From NCBI RefSeq assembly GCF_007748195.1, contig NZ_CP037920.1:806001-870000 (forward strand): a DNA stretch of 64,000 nt, in the 5' to 3' direction. A program made the translations under genes and the position numbers. Each line of letters opens with the position of its first letter. Positions within the stretch are counted from its first letter, which is position 1. This document shows, piece by piece, positions 25,512-37,196 of this stretch. Source of the stretch: Gimesia aquarii (GTDB lineage: Bacteria; Planctomycetota; Planctomycetia; Planctomycetales; Planctomycetaceae). Under the pieces are notes generated by a model, which was given only the letters and a program-made list of their open reading frames with translations, did not search any database and was not told where the DNA came from.

Positions 25512-28500
25512 ATGTCCAAACTTATTAGTGAATTACTCGATCTCCCGGAACGAGTTCGCAAGGGCGATTTCGTCCTGAACCTGTCCAAAGGAGTCAATGA
25601 GCCCCAAAAGACACTCGAACGCTATGTCGTCACGCTTCAGCTTGTCGAATGTTTCTATGACTGTCTGAGTCTTATTAAGACTGCCGTTGAGGCTAACAAC
25701 AGCAAGGCCGCTTACCTCCACGGTAGCTTCGGTTCTGGTAAGTCGCACTTCATGGCAGTGCTGCATCTGATCCTGCAACACAATTCCGATGTTCGTAACG
25801 TCAAGGAATTGCAGTCGGTCTGTGAAACGCACAAGTGGGTGGAGAAAAAGAAATTCTTGCTGGTGCCCTATCACATGATCAACGCCAAAGACATGGAGAC
25901 CGCCATCTTTGGTGGCTATGTCGATCATGTGGCCGAACTTCATCCTGACGCACCGTTGCCGGGTGTATTCTTGGCCGACGAAATCTTTGACAACGCTCGG
26001 CAACACCGCAGCAGTCTCGGCGACGAAAAGTTCTTTGCGGAACTGAACAAGGGCAAGACAGGCGGCGATTCAAGTGGCGGTGGTGGAAAGCCCCGTTTCG
26101 GTAAAATGAAACACGCCAAATTGTCTTCAGACGGTTGGGATGCTACCAGTTTTGAAGAAGCACTGGAAGCGGAACCCGGAAGTAAGGAACGGTCACTGCT
26201 GGTCGGTGACTTGGTGAAGAACATCTTCCCGGCATTCCGTGGTATCGCCCACGCCAAAGAGGAAGCTTACGTCGAACTAGATGAAGGATTGGGTATCCTG
26301 AGCGCCCACGCTCAATCGCTCGGTTATGACGGTTTGATTCTGTTTCTTGACGAGTTGATCCTGTGGCTGGCCACCAACAGCGGTAACCTCGACTTCGTTC
26401 AGCGTGAAGCGAACAAGTTGGTCAAGCTGGTCGAATCCAAGAAGTCTGAACGACCCATTCCCATCATCAGCTACGTTGCTCGTCAGCGTGACTTGCGTGA
26501 TCTGATCGGTGATACCGTTAGCGGTATCGAGCAAGTGAACCTGTCCGACATCCTGTCGCACATGGAAGAACGCTTCGATATGATCACGCTGGAGGATCGT
26601 AACTTGCCGTTGATCGCTCAAAGGCGTGTCTTGAAAACCAAGAACGATGCCTGTAAAGCAGAATTGTCAGATGGTTACGAACAGGCGATCAAACTCCAAC
26701 CAGAAGTGATGGAGATCCTATTGGCTCGTGACGGAAACAAGGAACTTTTCAAGCAGGTTTATCCATTCAGCCCTGCTCTGATCAAATCCCTGATCGCCAT
26801 TTCCAGTGCTCTTCAGCGTGAGCGTACCGCCCTGAAGATCATGTTGGAAATGCTTGTAAAACGGCGAGAAACGCTTTTCGTCGGTGACATCGTTCCACTG
26901 GGCGACCTGTGGGATGTGGTGGCCGATGGCGACGACACGTTTTCCGATGTGCTGCGTGTCCGTTTTGCTCACGCCAAGAAACTCTACACGAACAAGTTGC
27001 TGCCAATGCTGGAAGAACAGCACTCGGTGGATTTGGAAGTGGATCGAGAGAAGGCGAAGACAGATTCCGAAGTGGCTCGCAAGTTTGAAGCCTTCGAGAA
27101 CGACAATCGACTGATCAAAAGCCTGATGTTGGCCGCATTGGTCGAAGGTGAAGAAACACTCAAGGACATGACCTGCGCCAAACTGGCGGCGTTGAATCAT
27201 GGCAATGTGAAATCACGCTTCTCCGGGCGTGAATACCAGACGGTCAAGAACAAGTTTACGGACTGGTCGGGACTGCACGGCGAGATCCGATTGTCGGGTG
27301 ATGCCACCAACCCAACCGTCACGCTGCAATTGGTCGGTGTTGATACCGACTTGATAATCAGGGCGGCTCGTGCTTACGACCGACCGGGCGAACGGCAACT
27401 CAAAGTCAAACGCATGTTGCTCAAGTCGTTTGGAATGCCCGAACAGGACGATATGTTCTTTGCCCACAAGTTTAATTGGCGAGGCACCCACCGTATTTGC
27501 GACGTGCTGTTCGAGAACGTCCGACGCACGACCGACGAGGCTCTGCGATCTAGCGGCGACGATTGGGAACTCATAATCGACTTCCCCTTCGATAGCGAAG
27601 GAAAGAGTCCGCAGGAAGACATCGACCGCATAGAGAAGTTCAAGGAAAAGGGGGAGTCGCATAAGACGATAATCTGGCTTCCCGAGTTCTTCTCAACAAA
27701 GACGCAAACAGAACTCGGTCAGTTGGTGATCATTGACCACTTGCTACGAGGAAACAACCTCGATCAACACGCCTCGGATTTGTCATCACAGGACCGTGAG
27801 ACAGCCCGCACAATCCTTGAAAGCCGTCAGAGTGCCTTGGCCTCAAAGCTGCAATCCATCGTGGAAGCCGCCTATGGCATTCGCAGTGTGCCACACCCCG
27901 GATCGCTGGATGATTCTTACAACATCGCCGACTCGCAATTCACCTCGTTGTTTTCATCGTTGTCTTTGCAAAGGCCGGTCGGTTCAACGCTGGGCGAGGC
28001 CATGGAACATTTGCTGGATCAGGCCCTTAAGCATCAGTACCCCAAGCATCCGAAGTTTCGCCAAGAGATCAAAGTCAATAAAGACCTGAAGGATGTGCTG
28101 CAAGTTTGTCAGGAAGCGGCCCATACACAGGATGGACGAATCTTTGTCGAAGACAACCGCATCCGCAAAGCCCTCAAGAACATCTGCGATCCACTCGAAC
28201 TCGGTTCGATGGGGGAAACGCACTTTGTTCTGGAAGGCTTCTGGAAGACGCTATTCAACAAAGCGCTGTCTGTATCCGAGAAAGATAATCCCGATGTTGC
28301 TGATATGAAGTCATGGATGGGCGACGACCGTGGATTGCCAAGGGAAATTGAAAACCTGCTGATCATGGTCTACGCCGAGCAGACCAACCGGGCCTTCGTG
28401 CGTTTTGGTGGCAACTTCATTCCTAAACTGGATGACCTGCCCGGCGAGTTGGAGTTGCGTCAGGAAGTGCTTCCGACAGAGGAAGAATGGCAGGAAACCA

Positions 28501-29255
28501 AGAAACGTATTGCGGATCTTTTTGGTGATGATCTATCTCGTCTGTTGAATGCTTCCAACTTGGCAGGCTTGGGCGAGAAGTTTTCTGACGACGGCGGTTA
28601 CATCGCCAAATTCAAAGCTGACTGTGATGCACTGCCGAATCGACTGCAATTGATCCTACAAAAACTGGGTGTGAGTGAAGACGAGGCGAACCAGTGTGAC
28701 CGAGTGAAGACGGCCAAGGCGGCTCGTGCTTTCTTCGATGCCGTGGAGGGTCAGGAACCGACACCGATGGTCATAGCCATCGCCAAAGCTCGAATCGAAA
28801 CTAGCGGCAAGGCATTGGGTCGCAGCATCAAGTCGGCGGCAACTGTGTTGGCCAGCCTGCTGGAACCAAACCGTTGGGAATTGTTTGAAGCAGTGGCCGA
28901 AATCAACGACCGTCGCAAGACCGACGCAACCTTGTTGATCGATGATCTGCGTGACAGCCTGATGATGGACGAGTTCGCTCTGGCTGGTGGTCTTCCGGCA
29001 AAACTGTCGGACGCTGAAGGCCGATCAGTCAAGTTGTTGCGGCCACCGAAAGTTATTCCGACGCCTGATGATGACGAGGAAGAAATCGAGCTACCTCCTG
29101 TTAAACCGGGATGGAAGCGACTCGATTCAGGGTCAACCGAACGCATGTCGGGAAGTGATCTTTCGACCCTGACTGAGAAATTGGCTGCCAAGCTGGGAGA
29201 CAATCCCAAGCGGCGTATCACGATTCAATGGACGGTGGAGGAGCAGTCAGAATGA
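25512..29255 (+). CDS. pglY: BREX type 2 P-loop ATPase PglY
   Basis: A 1247-residue ATPase with Walker A GSFGSGKSHF (about 72-81), Walker B GLILFLDEL (about 273-281) and a sensor-like ISYVARQRDL. Its length and position match PglY, the large ATPase of BREX-2 that corresponds to BrxC of type 1. The middle and C-terminal parts are helical with acidic stretches (DDDEEEIELPP near the end). It is thought to form, with PglX and PglZ, the complex that tells self from non-self DNA. Its stop overlaps the pglZ start as ATGA. Confidence 0.92.
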   Translation: MSKLISELLDLPERVRKGDFVLNLSKGVNEPQKTLERYVVTLQLVECFYDCLSLIKTAVEANNSKAAYLHGSFGSGKSHFMAVLHLILQHNSDVRNVKELQSVCETHKWVEKKKFLLVPYHMINAKDMETAIFGGYVDHVAELHPDAPLPGVFLADEIFDNARQHRSSLGDEKFFAELNKGKTGGDSSGGGGKPRFGKMKHAKLSSDGWDATSFEEALEAEPGSKERSLLVGDLVKNIFPAFRGIAHAKEEAYVELDEGLGILSAHAQSLGYDGLILFLDELILWLATNSGNLDFVQREANKLVKLVESKKSERPIPIISYVARQRDLRDLIGDTVSGIEQVNLSDILSHMEERFDMITLEDRNLPLIAQRRVLKTKNDACKAELSDGYEQAIKLQPEVMEILLARDGNKELFKQVYPFSPALIKSLIAISSALQRERTALKIMLEMLVKRRETLFVGDIVPLGDLWDVVADGDDTFSDVLRVRFAHAKKLYTNKLLPMLEEQHSVDLEVDREKAKTDSEVARKFEAFENDNRLIKSLMLAALVEGEETLKDMTCAKLAALNHGNVKSRFSGREYQTVKNKFTDWSGLHGEIRLSGDATNPTVTLQLVGVDTDLIIRAARAYDRPGERQLKVKRMLLKSFGMPEQDDMFFAHKFNWRGTHRICDVLFENVRRTTDEALRSSGDDWELIIDFPFDSEGKSPQEDIDRIEKFKEKGESHKTIIWLPEFFSTKTQTELGQLVIIDHLLRGNNLDQHASDLSSQDRETARTILESRQSALASKLQSIVEAAYGIRSVPHPGSLDDSYNIADSQFTSLFSSLSLQRPVGSTLGEAMEHLLDQALKHQYPKHPKFRQEIKVNKDLKDVLQVCQEAAHTQDGRIFVEDNRIRKALKNICDPLELGSMGETHFVLEGFWKTLFNKALSVSEKDNPDVADMKSWMGDDRGLPREIENLLIMVYAEQTNRAFVRFGGNFIPKLDDLPGELELRQEVLPTEEEWQETKKRIADLFGDDLSRLLNASNLAGLGEKFSDDGGYIAKFKADCDALPNRLQLILQKLGVSEDEANQCDRVKTAKAARAFFDAVEGQEPTPMVIAIAKARIETSGKALGRSIKSAATVLASLLEPNRWELFEAVAEINDRRKTDATLLIDDLRDSLMMDEFALAGGLPAKLSDAEGRSVKLLRPPKVIPTPDDDEEEIELPPVKPGWKRLDSGSTERMSGSDLSTLTEKLAAKLGDNPKRRITIQWTVEEQSE

Positions 29256-31951
29256 CCGTTGGCGTCCTCAACTCTCAACAACTGCGATCCATCGTCGAAG
29301 AGCTTTGGCTGGAAGATGCCGATGCGTCTGCGTTCGGCCTGCATGTCTCGTCTTCCGTCAAAGGCCCACCCGAGGTTGAGTTCGAGTTTGGTATTGCGCA
29401 TGTCCTGCGAGCAGACAATGTGTTTCAGATTCGGGAAGCGTTGCTTGAGGCCGAGGAGAAACAAGATCGCATCATCTTGCTGACCAAACTTCAGCAAGGC
29501 GATTTGGGACAAGATGTTGTGGCACGTCTGGCTCGCAGTCGACTGTTCCCATTCAATCATGTTGCCAGTTTGTGCTCGTTGTTCAAAGCAAAGGAACTCG
29601 ACCGTTCTATTTGCGATCCCGGTATTGCTCACGCACTACTGGAATACTCGCCTCGTGATGGCTACCCACCAGTGTCGGCAGGTGTTTTGGATGCCGGAAC
29701 GGTCTGGAGTGCATTATGTCGCCATGTCTTCGAAATGGGAGACAGTGAACCTGATTTGGTGACACTGCTGTTGTGGGCGACAACCGACAATGGACCCAAG
29801 CGATACATCGAAGCCACCAATGAACTCAGGGGTAGCTTGCATCACCGGTTGCATTCGAGACTCGGTGATGCAGCAGATACAATCCTGCGAATTGTTGACA
29901 GTGAAGCTGGTAAAGATGCCCTTGCATTGGCTGTGACATGTCAGGTAATTTTTGGCAGCGGTGACGAACCTGTTCTGGATGCAGCGGCGGCTCGACTGGA
30001 GCAGTATCATCAGAACAAAACGATCCCCAAAGCCATTGGTCGAATGCTGGGCGAATTGGCCAATGACGCCATCGCCGACTTAGATCACCGAGATGATCCA
30101 AGGATTGCCCAGAGCCATCTGGAACGTGCCGACGCCTTGTTGAAGCAGTTTCAATGCGAAGAACACTCACATCGCAACGGGCTGTCTCGAATCGGCTACG
30201 AGCAGCGACTCATCCATTTCGGTCAGCACATAAAGCGTGTGATTGCCAAAGTCAATGAAGAAGCGATTGCAGAATGCGAATGGCAGCAAACGTGCGTGGC
30301 CGATCATCGCATTGGGAGACAGCGGCGATACGCCGATCAGGTTTCACGAACGGAGATGACAGTTCGCCTGATTCGCTGGCTCAACCAACCTTTGCCCGAG
30401 GCGACTTCCTTTGCGGATCAGTCGAACGCCTATGTCAAAGAACTGGCGTTCGCCGATTGGGCACGGGAAGCAATCTGCCGAGGTGAAGACATTCCCGAAG
30501 TGTCGGATGCTTACATCGCTCTGGATGCGGCAGTCTCGAAACGGCAGCGTGGTTTTGCAGAGCAATTTGCCAAGGGTTTGGCGGACTGGTCTTCGGTTGG
30601 ATCAACCAGCATCGGTGTAATTGGTGTCGAACATGTATTGGAAGAGGTTGTTGCCAAAGTCGTGGCCCAAAAGAACCGTGTGCTGATGATCGTGCTGGAC
30701 GGCATGAGTTGGGCAGTTTGTCACGAGTTACTGGAAGACATCCGGCAGGATCACTGGTTCGAGGCCACCTTTGACGAGGACTCGGCCATTCCCCATCCGG
30801 TCATCGCCACGGTGCCCAGCGAGACGAGGTATTCACGGACGAGCCTGCTATCGGGCGAATTGACCGATGGTGATCAGGCGAAGGAACGACGCAACTTCAA
30901 AGAGAATCCAGCCCTCGTCGATTGTTCTGATCGTCGTAAGCCTCCGGTGTTGTTCCACAAGAAGGACATCACTGAAGGCAGTCGAGGGGCGGTTTCCGAA
31001 GAGGTCAGCAAGGCACTTCTCGATGTGAAACAGAATGTTGTCGGGGTTGTGATCAACGCTATTGATGATCGATTGGCGAACGCCCAACAGATTCGTGACA
31101 ACTGGTCGATCAGCCGCATCAATCCGTTAGGAGCGTTGCTACGGTTGGCCAGAGACTCAGGCCGAGTTGTTGTCTTGGCCAGTGATCATGGTCACGTTTG
31201 GCATCGAACCGACTCACATTTCGATCCATCCACCGAGGGCAGTCGTTGGCGTCAGAACGATAGCGACTGCAAAGACGGAGAGCTTGTTGTTTCGGGCAAG
31301 CGTGTCATTCCGGCTGATAGCATCATCGTCCCATGGACGGAAACGATTCACTACAAAAGGAAACAGCACGGGTATCACAGCGGAGCGACTCCACAGGAAA
31401 TGGTTTGTCCACTGGTCCTGCTCACCGACAGAAGCAGCGACTATTCCAATATGAAACGGTGCGTCTACCCGTTTCCTGACTGGTGGTCTCCAGCACCGGT
31501 GGCATCGCCAGTGGAACCAGAGCCCGTCGTTCATGTGACTGTGCCTTCTGGACATCCAACACTATTTGATAACTTGGAGCCGGATGAGTCACCAGAGAAG
31601 GATGCGGTAAAAACTACCCCAGTTAAAGTGCTGCCAGTCAGTGCAGACTGGATTGATAGACTGCTGGCGTCTGAGGCATACAAAGATCAGAAATCCAAGA
31701 TCAAGCGACACCCACCACAGGATTCAGTTATCCGTCAGGTTCTTGAAACACTGAATGCGGCGGGAGGTTTCCTGACGCCCGGTGCGTTCATCAAAGAAAC
31801 TAGTATGCCAGCGGCAAGACTTGATCAGGTGATTGCGAACATCCGGCGAGTTCTGAACGTGGATGGATACGAAATTCTCGTGATTGATCGCACGGAAAAC
31901 AAAGTGGAATTGAATATCACCAAATTAAAACGACAGTTTGACGTTGAGTAA
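29252..31951 (+). CDS. pglZ: BREX type 2 alkaline-phosphatase-superfamily protein PglZ
   Basis: An 899-residue protein with the PglZ core: LMIVLDGMSW (about 480-489), TVPSETRYSRTSLLSG (about 520), VVLASDHGHVWH (about 641-652, metal-binding D-H-G-H) and HSGATPQEMVCPL (about 708). These are the metal-site motifs of the alkaline phosphatase superfamily. PglZ is the marker protein of every BREX type and acts as a metal-dependent nuclease/phosphodiesterase partner of PglX. The ATG at 29252 overlaps pglY by four bases. The final 100 residues form a small DNA-binding-like helical domain. Confidence 0.94.
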   Translation: MTVGVLNSQQLRSIVEELWLEDADASAFGLHVSSSVKGPPEVEFEFGIAHVLRADNVFQIREALLEAEEKQDRIILLTKLQQGDLGQDVVARLARSRLFPFNHVASLCSLFKAKELDRSICDPGIAHALLEYSPRDGYPPVSAGVLDAGTVWSALCRHVFEMGDSEPDLVTLLLWATTDNGPKRYIEATNELRGSLHHRLHSRLGDAADTILRIVDSEAGKDALALAVTCQVIFGSGDEPVLDAAAARLEQYHQNKTIPKAIGRMLGELANDAIADLDHRDDPRIAQSHLERADALLKQFQCEEHSHRNGLSRIGYEQRLIHFGQHIKRVIAKVNEEAIAECEWQQTCVADHRIGRQRRYADQVSRTEMTVRLIRWLNQPLPEATSFADQSNAYVKELAFADWAREAICRGEDIPEVSDAYIALDAAVSKRQRGFAEQFAKGLADWSSVGSTSIGVIGVEHVLEEVVAKVVAQKNRVLMIVLDGMSWAVCHELLEDIRQDHWFEATFDEDSAIPHPVIATVPSETRYSRTSLLSGELTDGDQAKERRNFKENPALVDCSDRRKPPVLFHKKDITEGSRGAVSEEVSKALLDVKQNVVGVVINAIDDRLANAQQIRDNWSISRINPLGALLRLARDSGRVVVLASDHGHVWHRTDSHFDPSTEGSRWRQNDSDCKDGELVVSGKRVIPADSIIVPWTETIHYKRKQHGYHSGATPQEMVCPLVLLTDRSSDYSNMKRCVYPFPDWWSPAPVASPVEPEPVVHVTVPSGHPTLFDNLEPDESPEKDAVKTTPVKVLPVSADWIDRLLASEAYKDQKSKIKRHPPQDSVIRQVLETLNAAGGFLTPGAFIKETSMPAARLDQVIANIRRVLNVDGYEILVIDRTENKVELNITKLKRQFDVE

Positions 31952-31953
31952 TT

Positions 31954-33270
31954 ATGGAAGTTAGCCCCGAAAAACGACGAGAGATCATATCCGCTCTGAG
32001 AAAAGGTACTGTTCCACAGCGTGGACTGGACTTTCTGGCAGTTGGCCTAAGTCCATTTGAGGAGACGATTAAGTCTGAACTCAACGACGTGGCTGAAGGT
32101 GGGGCAATCTTCAAAGCGGTGCGTGGTGAGTATGGTTGCGGCAAAACATTTTTTGGGCGTTGGGTTCAGGAACAAGCAAAGCTGAACGGTTTCGCCACCG
32201 CCGAAGTGCAAATCAGTGAAACAGAAACGCCGTTGCACAAACTGGAAACTGTGTATCGCCGAGCAATGGAACAACTTTCGACGGCGGATTGTTTTTTGGG
32301 AGCATTCCGCTCGGTCATTGATGGTTGGTTCTACGGGCTTGAAGAAGACGTTCTGGCCGAAGGCACAATTGATCCCAACGATATTGAAACGCTGGCGAAA
32401 AAGTCCGACGAGTTGCTTGAACAACGTCTTGTTGAAATCACACGAGCGACTCCTCAGTTTTCCGCCGCACTACGCTCCTATCGAGCCGCTCAGCGTGCCA
32501 ATGATCACGCCACGGCGGAAGGACTGGCTGGCTGGTTGGCAGGACAACCGCACATCTCTGCTTCGGTCAAACGAACGGCGGGAATCAAAGGTGACGTGGA
32601 TCACTTCGCAGCGCTCAGCTTCCTTCGTGGATTATTGCTGATCCTCAAGGACTCCGGGTATTCTGGTTTAGTGTTAGTGCTGGATGAAATCGAGACGATT
32701 CAACGTGTTCGATCTGACGTTCGTGAAAAAGGATTGAATGCGCTCAGGCAATTGCTTGATGACGTGGATGGCGGTCGATTCCCGAATCTCTATCTGGCAA
32801 TCACAGGCACTCCTGCTTTCTATGATGGTCCTCAGGGAATTCAGCGACTTGAACCGTTAGCACAACGACTACATGTGGATTTTCAGACGGATGCCCGATT
32901 CGATAACCCTCGGGCTGTGCAATTGCGACTGACCACATTTGACAACCAGAAGTTGATTGAGGTTGGAACCAAAGTCCGAGATTTGTATGCTACAGATTGT
33001 TCCGCACCGGATCGAATTCGACGCTTGGCCAATAACGAGTATATTGAAACACTGGCCCGCTATATGACAGGAAAACTCGGAGGCAAAGTTGGTATTGCCC
33101 CACGATTGTTTCTCAAAAAATTAGTGTCGGATATACTGGATCGCATTGATCAACATGACGAATTTGATCCCCGTGTGAATTATGAGCTAACCGTCTCCAC
33201 TAGTGAAATGACCAGCATTGAGCGAGAGGCTCAGGCCAAGACAGTTGATGACATCGAGTTGGATTTGTGA
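31954..33270 (+). CDS. brxD: BREX type 2 ATPase BrxD
   Basis: A 438-residue AAA-type ATPase with GEYGCGKTFF (about 59-68) and GLVLVLDEIETIQ (about 239-251). The family (BREX system ATP-binding protein BrxD, once DUF2791) is typical of BREX types 2 and 6. Its N-terminus (ISALRKGTVPQRGLDFLAVGL) is the conserved family start. It begins two bases after pglZ and overlaps brxHI by four bases. It probably works with the BrxHI helicase on DNA. Confidence 0.92.
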   Translation: MEVSPEKRREIISALRKGTVPQRGLDFLAVGLSPFEETIKSELNDVAEGGAIFKAVRGEYGCGKTFFGRWVQEQAKLNGFATAEVQISETETPLHKLETVYRRAMEQLSTADCFLGAFRSVIDGWFYGLEEDVLAEGTIDPNDIETLAKKSDELLEQRLVEITRATPQFSAALRSYRAAQRANDHATAEGLAGWLAGQPHISASVKRTAGIKGDVDHFAALSFLRGLLLILKDSGYSGLVLVLDEIETIQRVRSDVREKGLNALRQLLDDVDGGRFPNLYLAITGTPAFYDGPQGIQRLEPLAQRLHVDFQTDARFDNPRAVQLRLTTFDNQKLIEVGTKVRDLYATDCSAPDRIRRLANNEYIETLARYMTGKLGGKVGIAPRLFLKKLVSDILDRIDQHDEFDPRVNYELTVSTSEMTSIEREAQAKTVDDIELDL

Positions 33271-35360
33271 ACGCCTTTGACCGCCTACATTCCGCACTTC
33301 AACATCACATCGTAAATTCGCTTGGCTGGCGAGACCTGCGAGAAGTACAGTCGTTGTCCATTGATGCGTATCTTGACGGCAACAACATGGTCGTGCTGGC
33401 TCCAACCGCTGGCGGAAAAACGGAGTCTGCGTTCTTTCCTGTAATGTCTCAGATGTTGGATGAGTCTTGGCAAGGTATTTCGGTTCTGTACGTCAGCCCG
33501 ATCAAGGCGCTGCTTAATAATCAAGAACAGCGTCTTCACAAGTACATGCAGTTGGTCGGACGGCGAGCCGCTTTGTGGCACGGTGACACTCCCCAAGGCG
33601 AGCGAAAGCGAATACTGGCCGAGCCACCGGATCTGTTGCTGACCACACCGGAATCTCTGGAGGTCATGCTGGTTTCATCCAAGATTGATCACCACCGTTT
33701 TTTCAGCAACGTGAGGGTCGTCGTCATCGACGAACTCCATGCGTTTGCCGGTGATGATCGTGGTTGGCACTTGTTGTCGGTGTTCTCCCGCATTGGTCAG
33801 ATTGCCAAGCGAGATATCCAGCGGATAGGGTTGTCGGCCACTGTTGGAAATCCTCAAGAGATGCTGGAGTGGCTCTCGTCTGGTTCCGAACGACCTCAAG
33901 AAGTGGTCTGGCCAAAAGGCAGTGACTCAAAGACGCCGGATGTGCAACTCGACTATGTGGGATCGCTGGCAAACGCCGCCAAGGTTATCAGCTTGCTACA
34001 TCAAGGTGAGAAGAGATTGGTGTTCTGCGACAGTCGATCACGAGTTGAACAGTTGGCGGTTTCGTTGCGGCAGTATGGCATCGACACATTTGTCTCACAT
34101 AGTTCGCTTGGAATTGATGAGCGTCGGCAGGCCGAAGAAGCATTTTCCCAGCGTCACAACTGCGTCATTGTGGCAACGAGTTCGCTGGAGCTTGGTCTCG
34201 ATGTCGGTGATCTCGACAGAGTGATTCAGATTGATGCGCCCGGCAGTGTTTCCTCGTTCCTGCAACGGATGGGACGCACGGGTCGCCGTGCCGACATGAA
34301 CCGCAACTGCCTTTTTCTGGCAACCAGCGATGAGGGGCTATTGCGTGCTGCCGCTCTCATCGAATTGTGGCAGAGAGATTATGTTGAGCCGGTCCAAGCT
34401 CCGCCATGCCCATACCACATTCTTGCCCAGCAATTGATGGCCTTGATTCTTCAGGAACGAGGAATTGGAAGCTCGCAATGGCTTCAGTGGGTGGAGAGTG
34501 TGCCCGGTTTTGCAGAGATGAAGCCTGAACAAGTAGCCGAGCTTGTCGAGTTCATGATCGCCAAGGGAATTCTGTGGAGCGACAACGGCATCTTGGCGTT
34601 TGCCCCTGAAGGTGAAGCGACTTTCGGTCGGCGGAACTTCATGGACATTCTGTCGGTCTTCACTTCGCCCCCGTTGTTCAAGGTAATATCCGGTCAGAAG
34701 GAACTCGGCAACGTCCACGAATCGACGTTCTACCGCAAAGAAGAGGGCCCGGCGGTCTTGGTGCTGGCGGGACGAAGCTGGAAGACAAAACACTTGGATT
34801 GGAAACGAAGACTCGCACACGTGGAGCCAACCGAAGAAAAAGGGAGATCACGTTGGCTGGGTGAAGGCCAGATGCTCAGTCATGCCATTTGCCAAAGCAT
34901 CCGCCGCATCCTTGCCTCGGAAGAGAACGATCCAGCGTGGTCACAACGAACAATTCAGCAATTTGATGATCTGCGGGATGAACATCCATGGGTTTCAGAC
35001 GGCTCGACCAGTCTTATACTTCAGCCTAATGGTGAGATTCGCTGGTGGACGTTTGCCGGTGGCATCGCCAATACGCTGCTGGCTGACACGCTTAAATCTA
35101 ACTGCGACGTGAAGGGCGACAATCTCAGCTTGAGTTTCCCGACAGCTTCATCGCTGGAAACTGTGTCCGAATTCATCAATGGATTGCAATTGGAGAACGT
35201 ACGACTGATCCCGAACAACGACGCAATGGAGAACTTGAAATTCTCTGAATGTCTGTCGCCTGAGATTGCTTCTGAGGTGTTCACATCACGGTTTAGCGAT
35301 CGGGCGGGAGTGGTACAAGCACTTCAGGAACAAAGACGAGTGGTCGTTCACACAGGATAA
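33267..35360 (+). CDS. brxHI: BREX type 2 DEAD-box helicase BrxHI
   Basis: A 697-residue Lhr-like superfamily 2 helicase. Motif I is [12 protein letters not shown] (about 44-55), motif [11 protein letters not shown] (about 152-160), motif [12 protein letters not shown], and motif [12 protein letters not shown] (about 332-341). A C-terminal Lhr-type region follows. The start is GTG at 33267 in a GTGA overlap with brxD. Its end is 16 bases before the next gene. It completes the canonical six-gene BREX-2 set in standard order, so the system looks intact. Confidence 0.92.
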   Translation: MNAFDRLHSALQHHIVNSLGWRDLREVQSLSIDAYLDGNNMVVLAPTAGGKTESAFFPVMSQMLDESWQGISVLYVSPIKALLNNQEQRLHKYMQLVGRRAALWHGDTPQGERKRILAEPPDLLLTTPESLEVMLVSSKIDHHRFFSNVRVVVIDELHAFAGDDRGWHLLSVFSRIGQIAKRDIQRIGLSATVGNPQEMLEWLSSGSERPQEVVWPKGSDSKTPDVQLDYVGSLANAAKVISLLHQGEKRLVFCDSRSRVEQLAVSLRQYGIDTFVSHSSLGIDERRQAEEAFSQRHNCVIVATSSLELGLDVGDLDRVIQIDAPGSVSSFLQRMGRTGRRADMNRNCLFLATSDEGLLRAAALIELWQRDYVEPVQAPPCPYHILAQQLMALILQERGIGSSQWLQWVESVPGFAEMKPEQVAELVEFMIAKGILWSDNGILAFAPEGEATFGRRNFMDILSVFTSPPLFKVISGQKELGNVHESTFYRKEEGPAVLVLAGRSWKTKHLDWKRRLAHVEPTEEKGRSRWLGEGQMLSHAICQSIRRILASEENDPAWSQRTIQQFDDLRDEHPWVSDGSTSLILQPNGEIRWWTFAGGIANTLLADTLKSNCDVKGDNLSLSFPTASSLETVSEFINGLQLENVRLIPNNDAMENLKFSECLSPEIASEVFTSRFSDRAGVVQALQEQRRVVVHTG

Positions 35361-35376
35361 GAATGATGGTACAGAC

Positions 35377-35916
35377 ATGAGCAAGCAGAAAACCGAATTC
35401 TTTCGACTACCCGTCGTCTCCGCAGGAGCCGAGTATCTCGTCATGGGCTACCTCATGCGGCGAAACATCCTGACGTACAAGGCCCCCCCGAACAATGAGG
35501 GATACGACTTGATCTGCATTCACCCCAACCCACGTCATCAGCCAAAGAAGGGTGAATTGGCACAAGTTCGAGTGCAAGTGAAGAGTCGCTACGCCACCGA
35601 TTGCGACCGTGGATTTCCGGTGAAAGAAGCGAGCCTTGACGCCTTCGATTTTCTTGTCGTGGCCTTCCTCAATATCGGCAAGTTCTTTAACAAGAACGAC
35701 GGATCATCTGGAGATCAGGAAACGGAGTTCTTCACGCTTCCAAACGAATTCATTCGGGAACATCACGACGCATCATCGACGTGGCAGAAGGTTAAGTTGC
35801 GCACACTTCAGCAAGAAATTGTTCCATTCAAGAATGAGGCTGGATTCGAATTGATTGCCGAGAAGTTGGGGATTCCACGGCCTCGGAAAGTGAAAGCACA
35901 AAAGGTGTCATCGTGA
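35377..35916 (+). CDS. PD-(D/E)xK nuclease-like protein downstream of BREX-2
   Basis: A 179-residue protein. [14 protein letters not shown] (about 39-52) and, after an insert, VRVQVKSRY (about 64-72) fit the D...QxK core of PD-(D/E)xK endonuclease-like folds, as in DUF4365 or Mrr-like proteins. The rest is alpha/beta with a basic C-terminus ([10 protein letters not shown]). The ATG at 35377 follows brxHI by 16 bases, and its stop overlaps the next GTG start. It is not a standard BREX-2 member. It could be an added nuclease or a DNA-binding subunit of the downstream trio. Confidence 0.6.
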   Translation: MSKQKTEFFRLPVVSAGAEYLVMGYLMRRNILTYKAPPNNEGYDLICIHPNPRHQPKKGELAQVRVQVKSRYATDCDRGFPVKEASLDAFDFLVVAFLNIGKFFNKNDGSSGDQETEFFTLPNEFIREHHDASSTWQKVKLRTLQQEIVPFKNEAGFELIAEKLGIPRPRKVKAQKVSS

Positions 35917-37196
35917 TTCACCAAACAGGGATAGCATCTGCAATTGGATGGGTTGATTTTTCGTCAGAGCATCGTGAGAAGGTCAAGTCAGTCATCGACT
36001 TGCTCTCCACTCCCGGTGTGGTTGATGAGCTTGGAATTGGCGTCATCCGTGATTCTTTCTCGGACTCGCTCTTTCCGGGCATCTCCACGATCCAAACGAG
36101 GGCGAAATATTTTCTGACGGTGCCTCGAATCTTTCGTGATTACGAAAAGCTTTCGGCCAGCAAACGCCGTGGCAAGAAACTGGCCACCTACCTCAACGAC
36201 CATGAGAACCTTTGCATGGAAGCCATGGTTGCCAATCATGAAGATGATCCACAAGGTGGGATCATCGGGGAGTCCTTTGCTGAAAAACAGGGTGAGGTTC
36301 AGCGCAAGCCGTCTTCCGTTTATTGGACTGGGATTCGGCAGTTCGGTTTGATTCGCACGCCACTATCTCTTCAGGCATTTTGTCGGAGATTTGCCAATCC
36401 CGACCAGCCCCTTCAGGACTTGGTTCAAGGATCTGACAAAACAAAGGGTGATGACCCTGATGCGGCGGGACAGGAAAACACAACGATCAACGGCCCCGCT
36501 TACATGGATGGCTGGATCGAGTCGCTGACAGTTGATCTGTCAAAAGAGGAAGCTTACTTTCTCTCAAACCAGATGCAGGCTCGTGTCCCCATGAGCTTGC
36601 TGGGACAAATCCTTCTTGACTCCGAGGTGCAAACGCAGTTTCTCTCTCTGCCGAGCGAATGGAACTTCACCACATTTGCTGATGAAGCTCCGTTTCTTGG
36701 CCAGTTACCGGAGAGCCTTCGGAAGATCATTGCTGGTGCAAGAGACTTCTGGCAACTGATGTATGGTGCCCACGTCCGCTACAACTGCCTCCTGCAAATG
36801 CAACACGGCACAAGTGCAGTGAGGGGCGAATTCGAAGCCGAATGGGATGAATGGCTGGAGGATTTGCAGTCATTTCCATGGGCACGCTGGGATACAGGAT
36901 TACTTTGGAAGTTGACCAAGATTCATCGTCGCAGAGTTCGAGACAACACGGTTCATTTTGTTGAGTCATGGATTGAGGGACTTCGCAGCGGGGATGACAC
37001 TAAGTCACTTGATGAGTTGGTAACTCGGCAGGAACGGTTCAATAAAAAGGGCCGTGCTCGTCTGAATCCAACCGCCGAAGAGAGCATCAGCGAGTGGGTA
37101 GGCATCGCCGATCTGAATTACCGGCTGAACGTGGCCCGAACGATCATCAGTGACATCCACGTCGCTATTGCTCAATCGGAGGGCGACGATGCTTGA
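35913..37196 (+). CDS. DUF6361 family protein
   Basis: A 427-residue protein with the conserved opening of DUF6361: [20 protein letters not shown], then [29 protein letters not shown] and several Trp-rich helices. The function of the family is unknown. From memory, members are found beside phospholipase-D-like and helicase genes in defence-rich islands, exactly the neighbours here. GTG at 35913 overlaps the previous stop (GTGA), and its own stop overlaps the PLD start by eight bases. No catalytic motif is obvious. Confidence 0.65.
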   Translation: MIHQTGIASAIGWVDFSSEHREKVKSVIDLLSTPGVVDELGIGVIRDSFSDSLFPGISTIQTRAKYFLTVPRIFRDYEKLSASKRRGKKLATYLNDHENLCMEAMVANHEDDPQGGIIGESFAEKQGEVQRKPSSVYWTGIRQFGLIRTPLSLQAFCRRFANPDQPLQDLVQGSDKTKGDDPDAAGQENTTINGPAYMDGWIESLTVDLSKEEAYFLSNQMQARVPMSLLGQILLDSEVQTQFLSLPSEWNFTTFADEAPFLGQLPESLRKIIAGARDFWQLMYGAHVRYNCLLQMQHGTSAVRGEFEAEWDEWLEDLQSFPWARWDTGLLWKLTKIHRRRVRDNTVHFVESWIEGLRSGDDTKSLDELVTRQERFNKKGRARLNPTAEESISEWVGIADLNYRLNVARTIISDIHVAIAQSEGDDA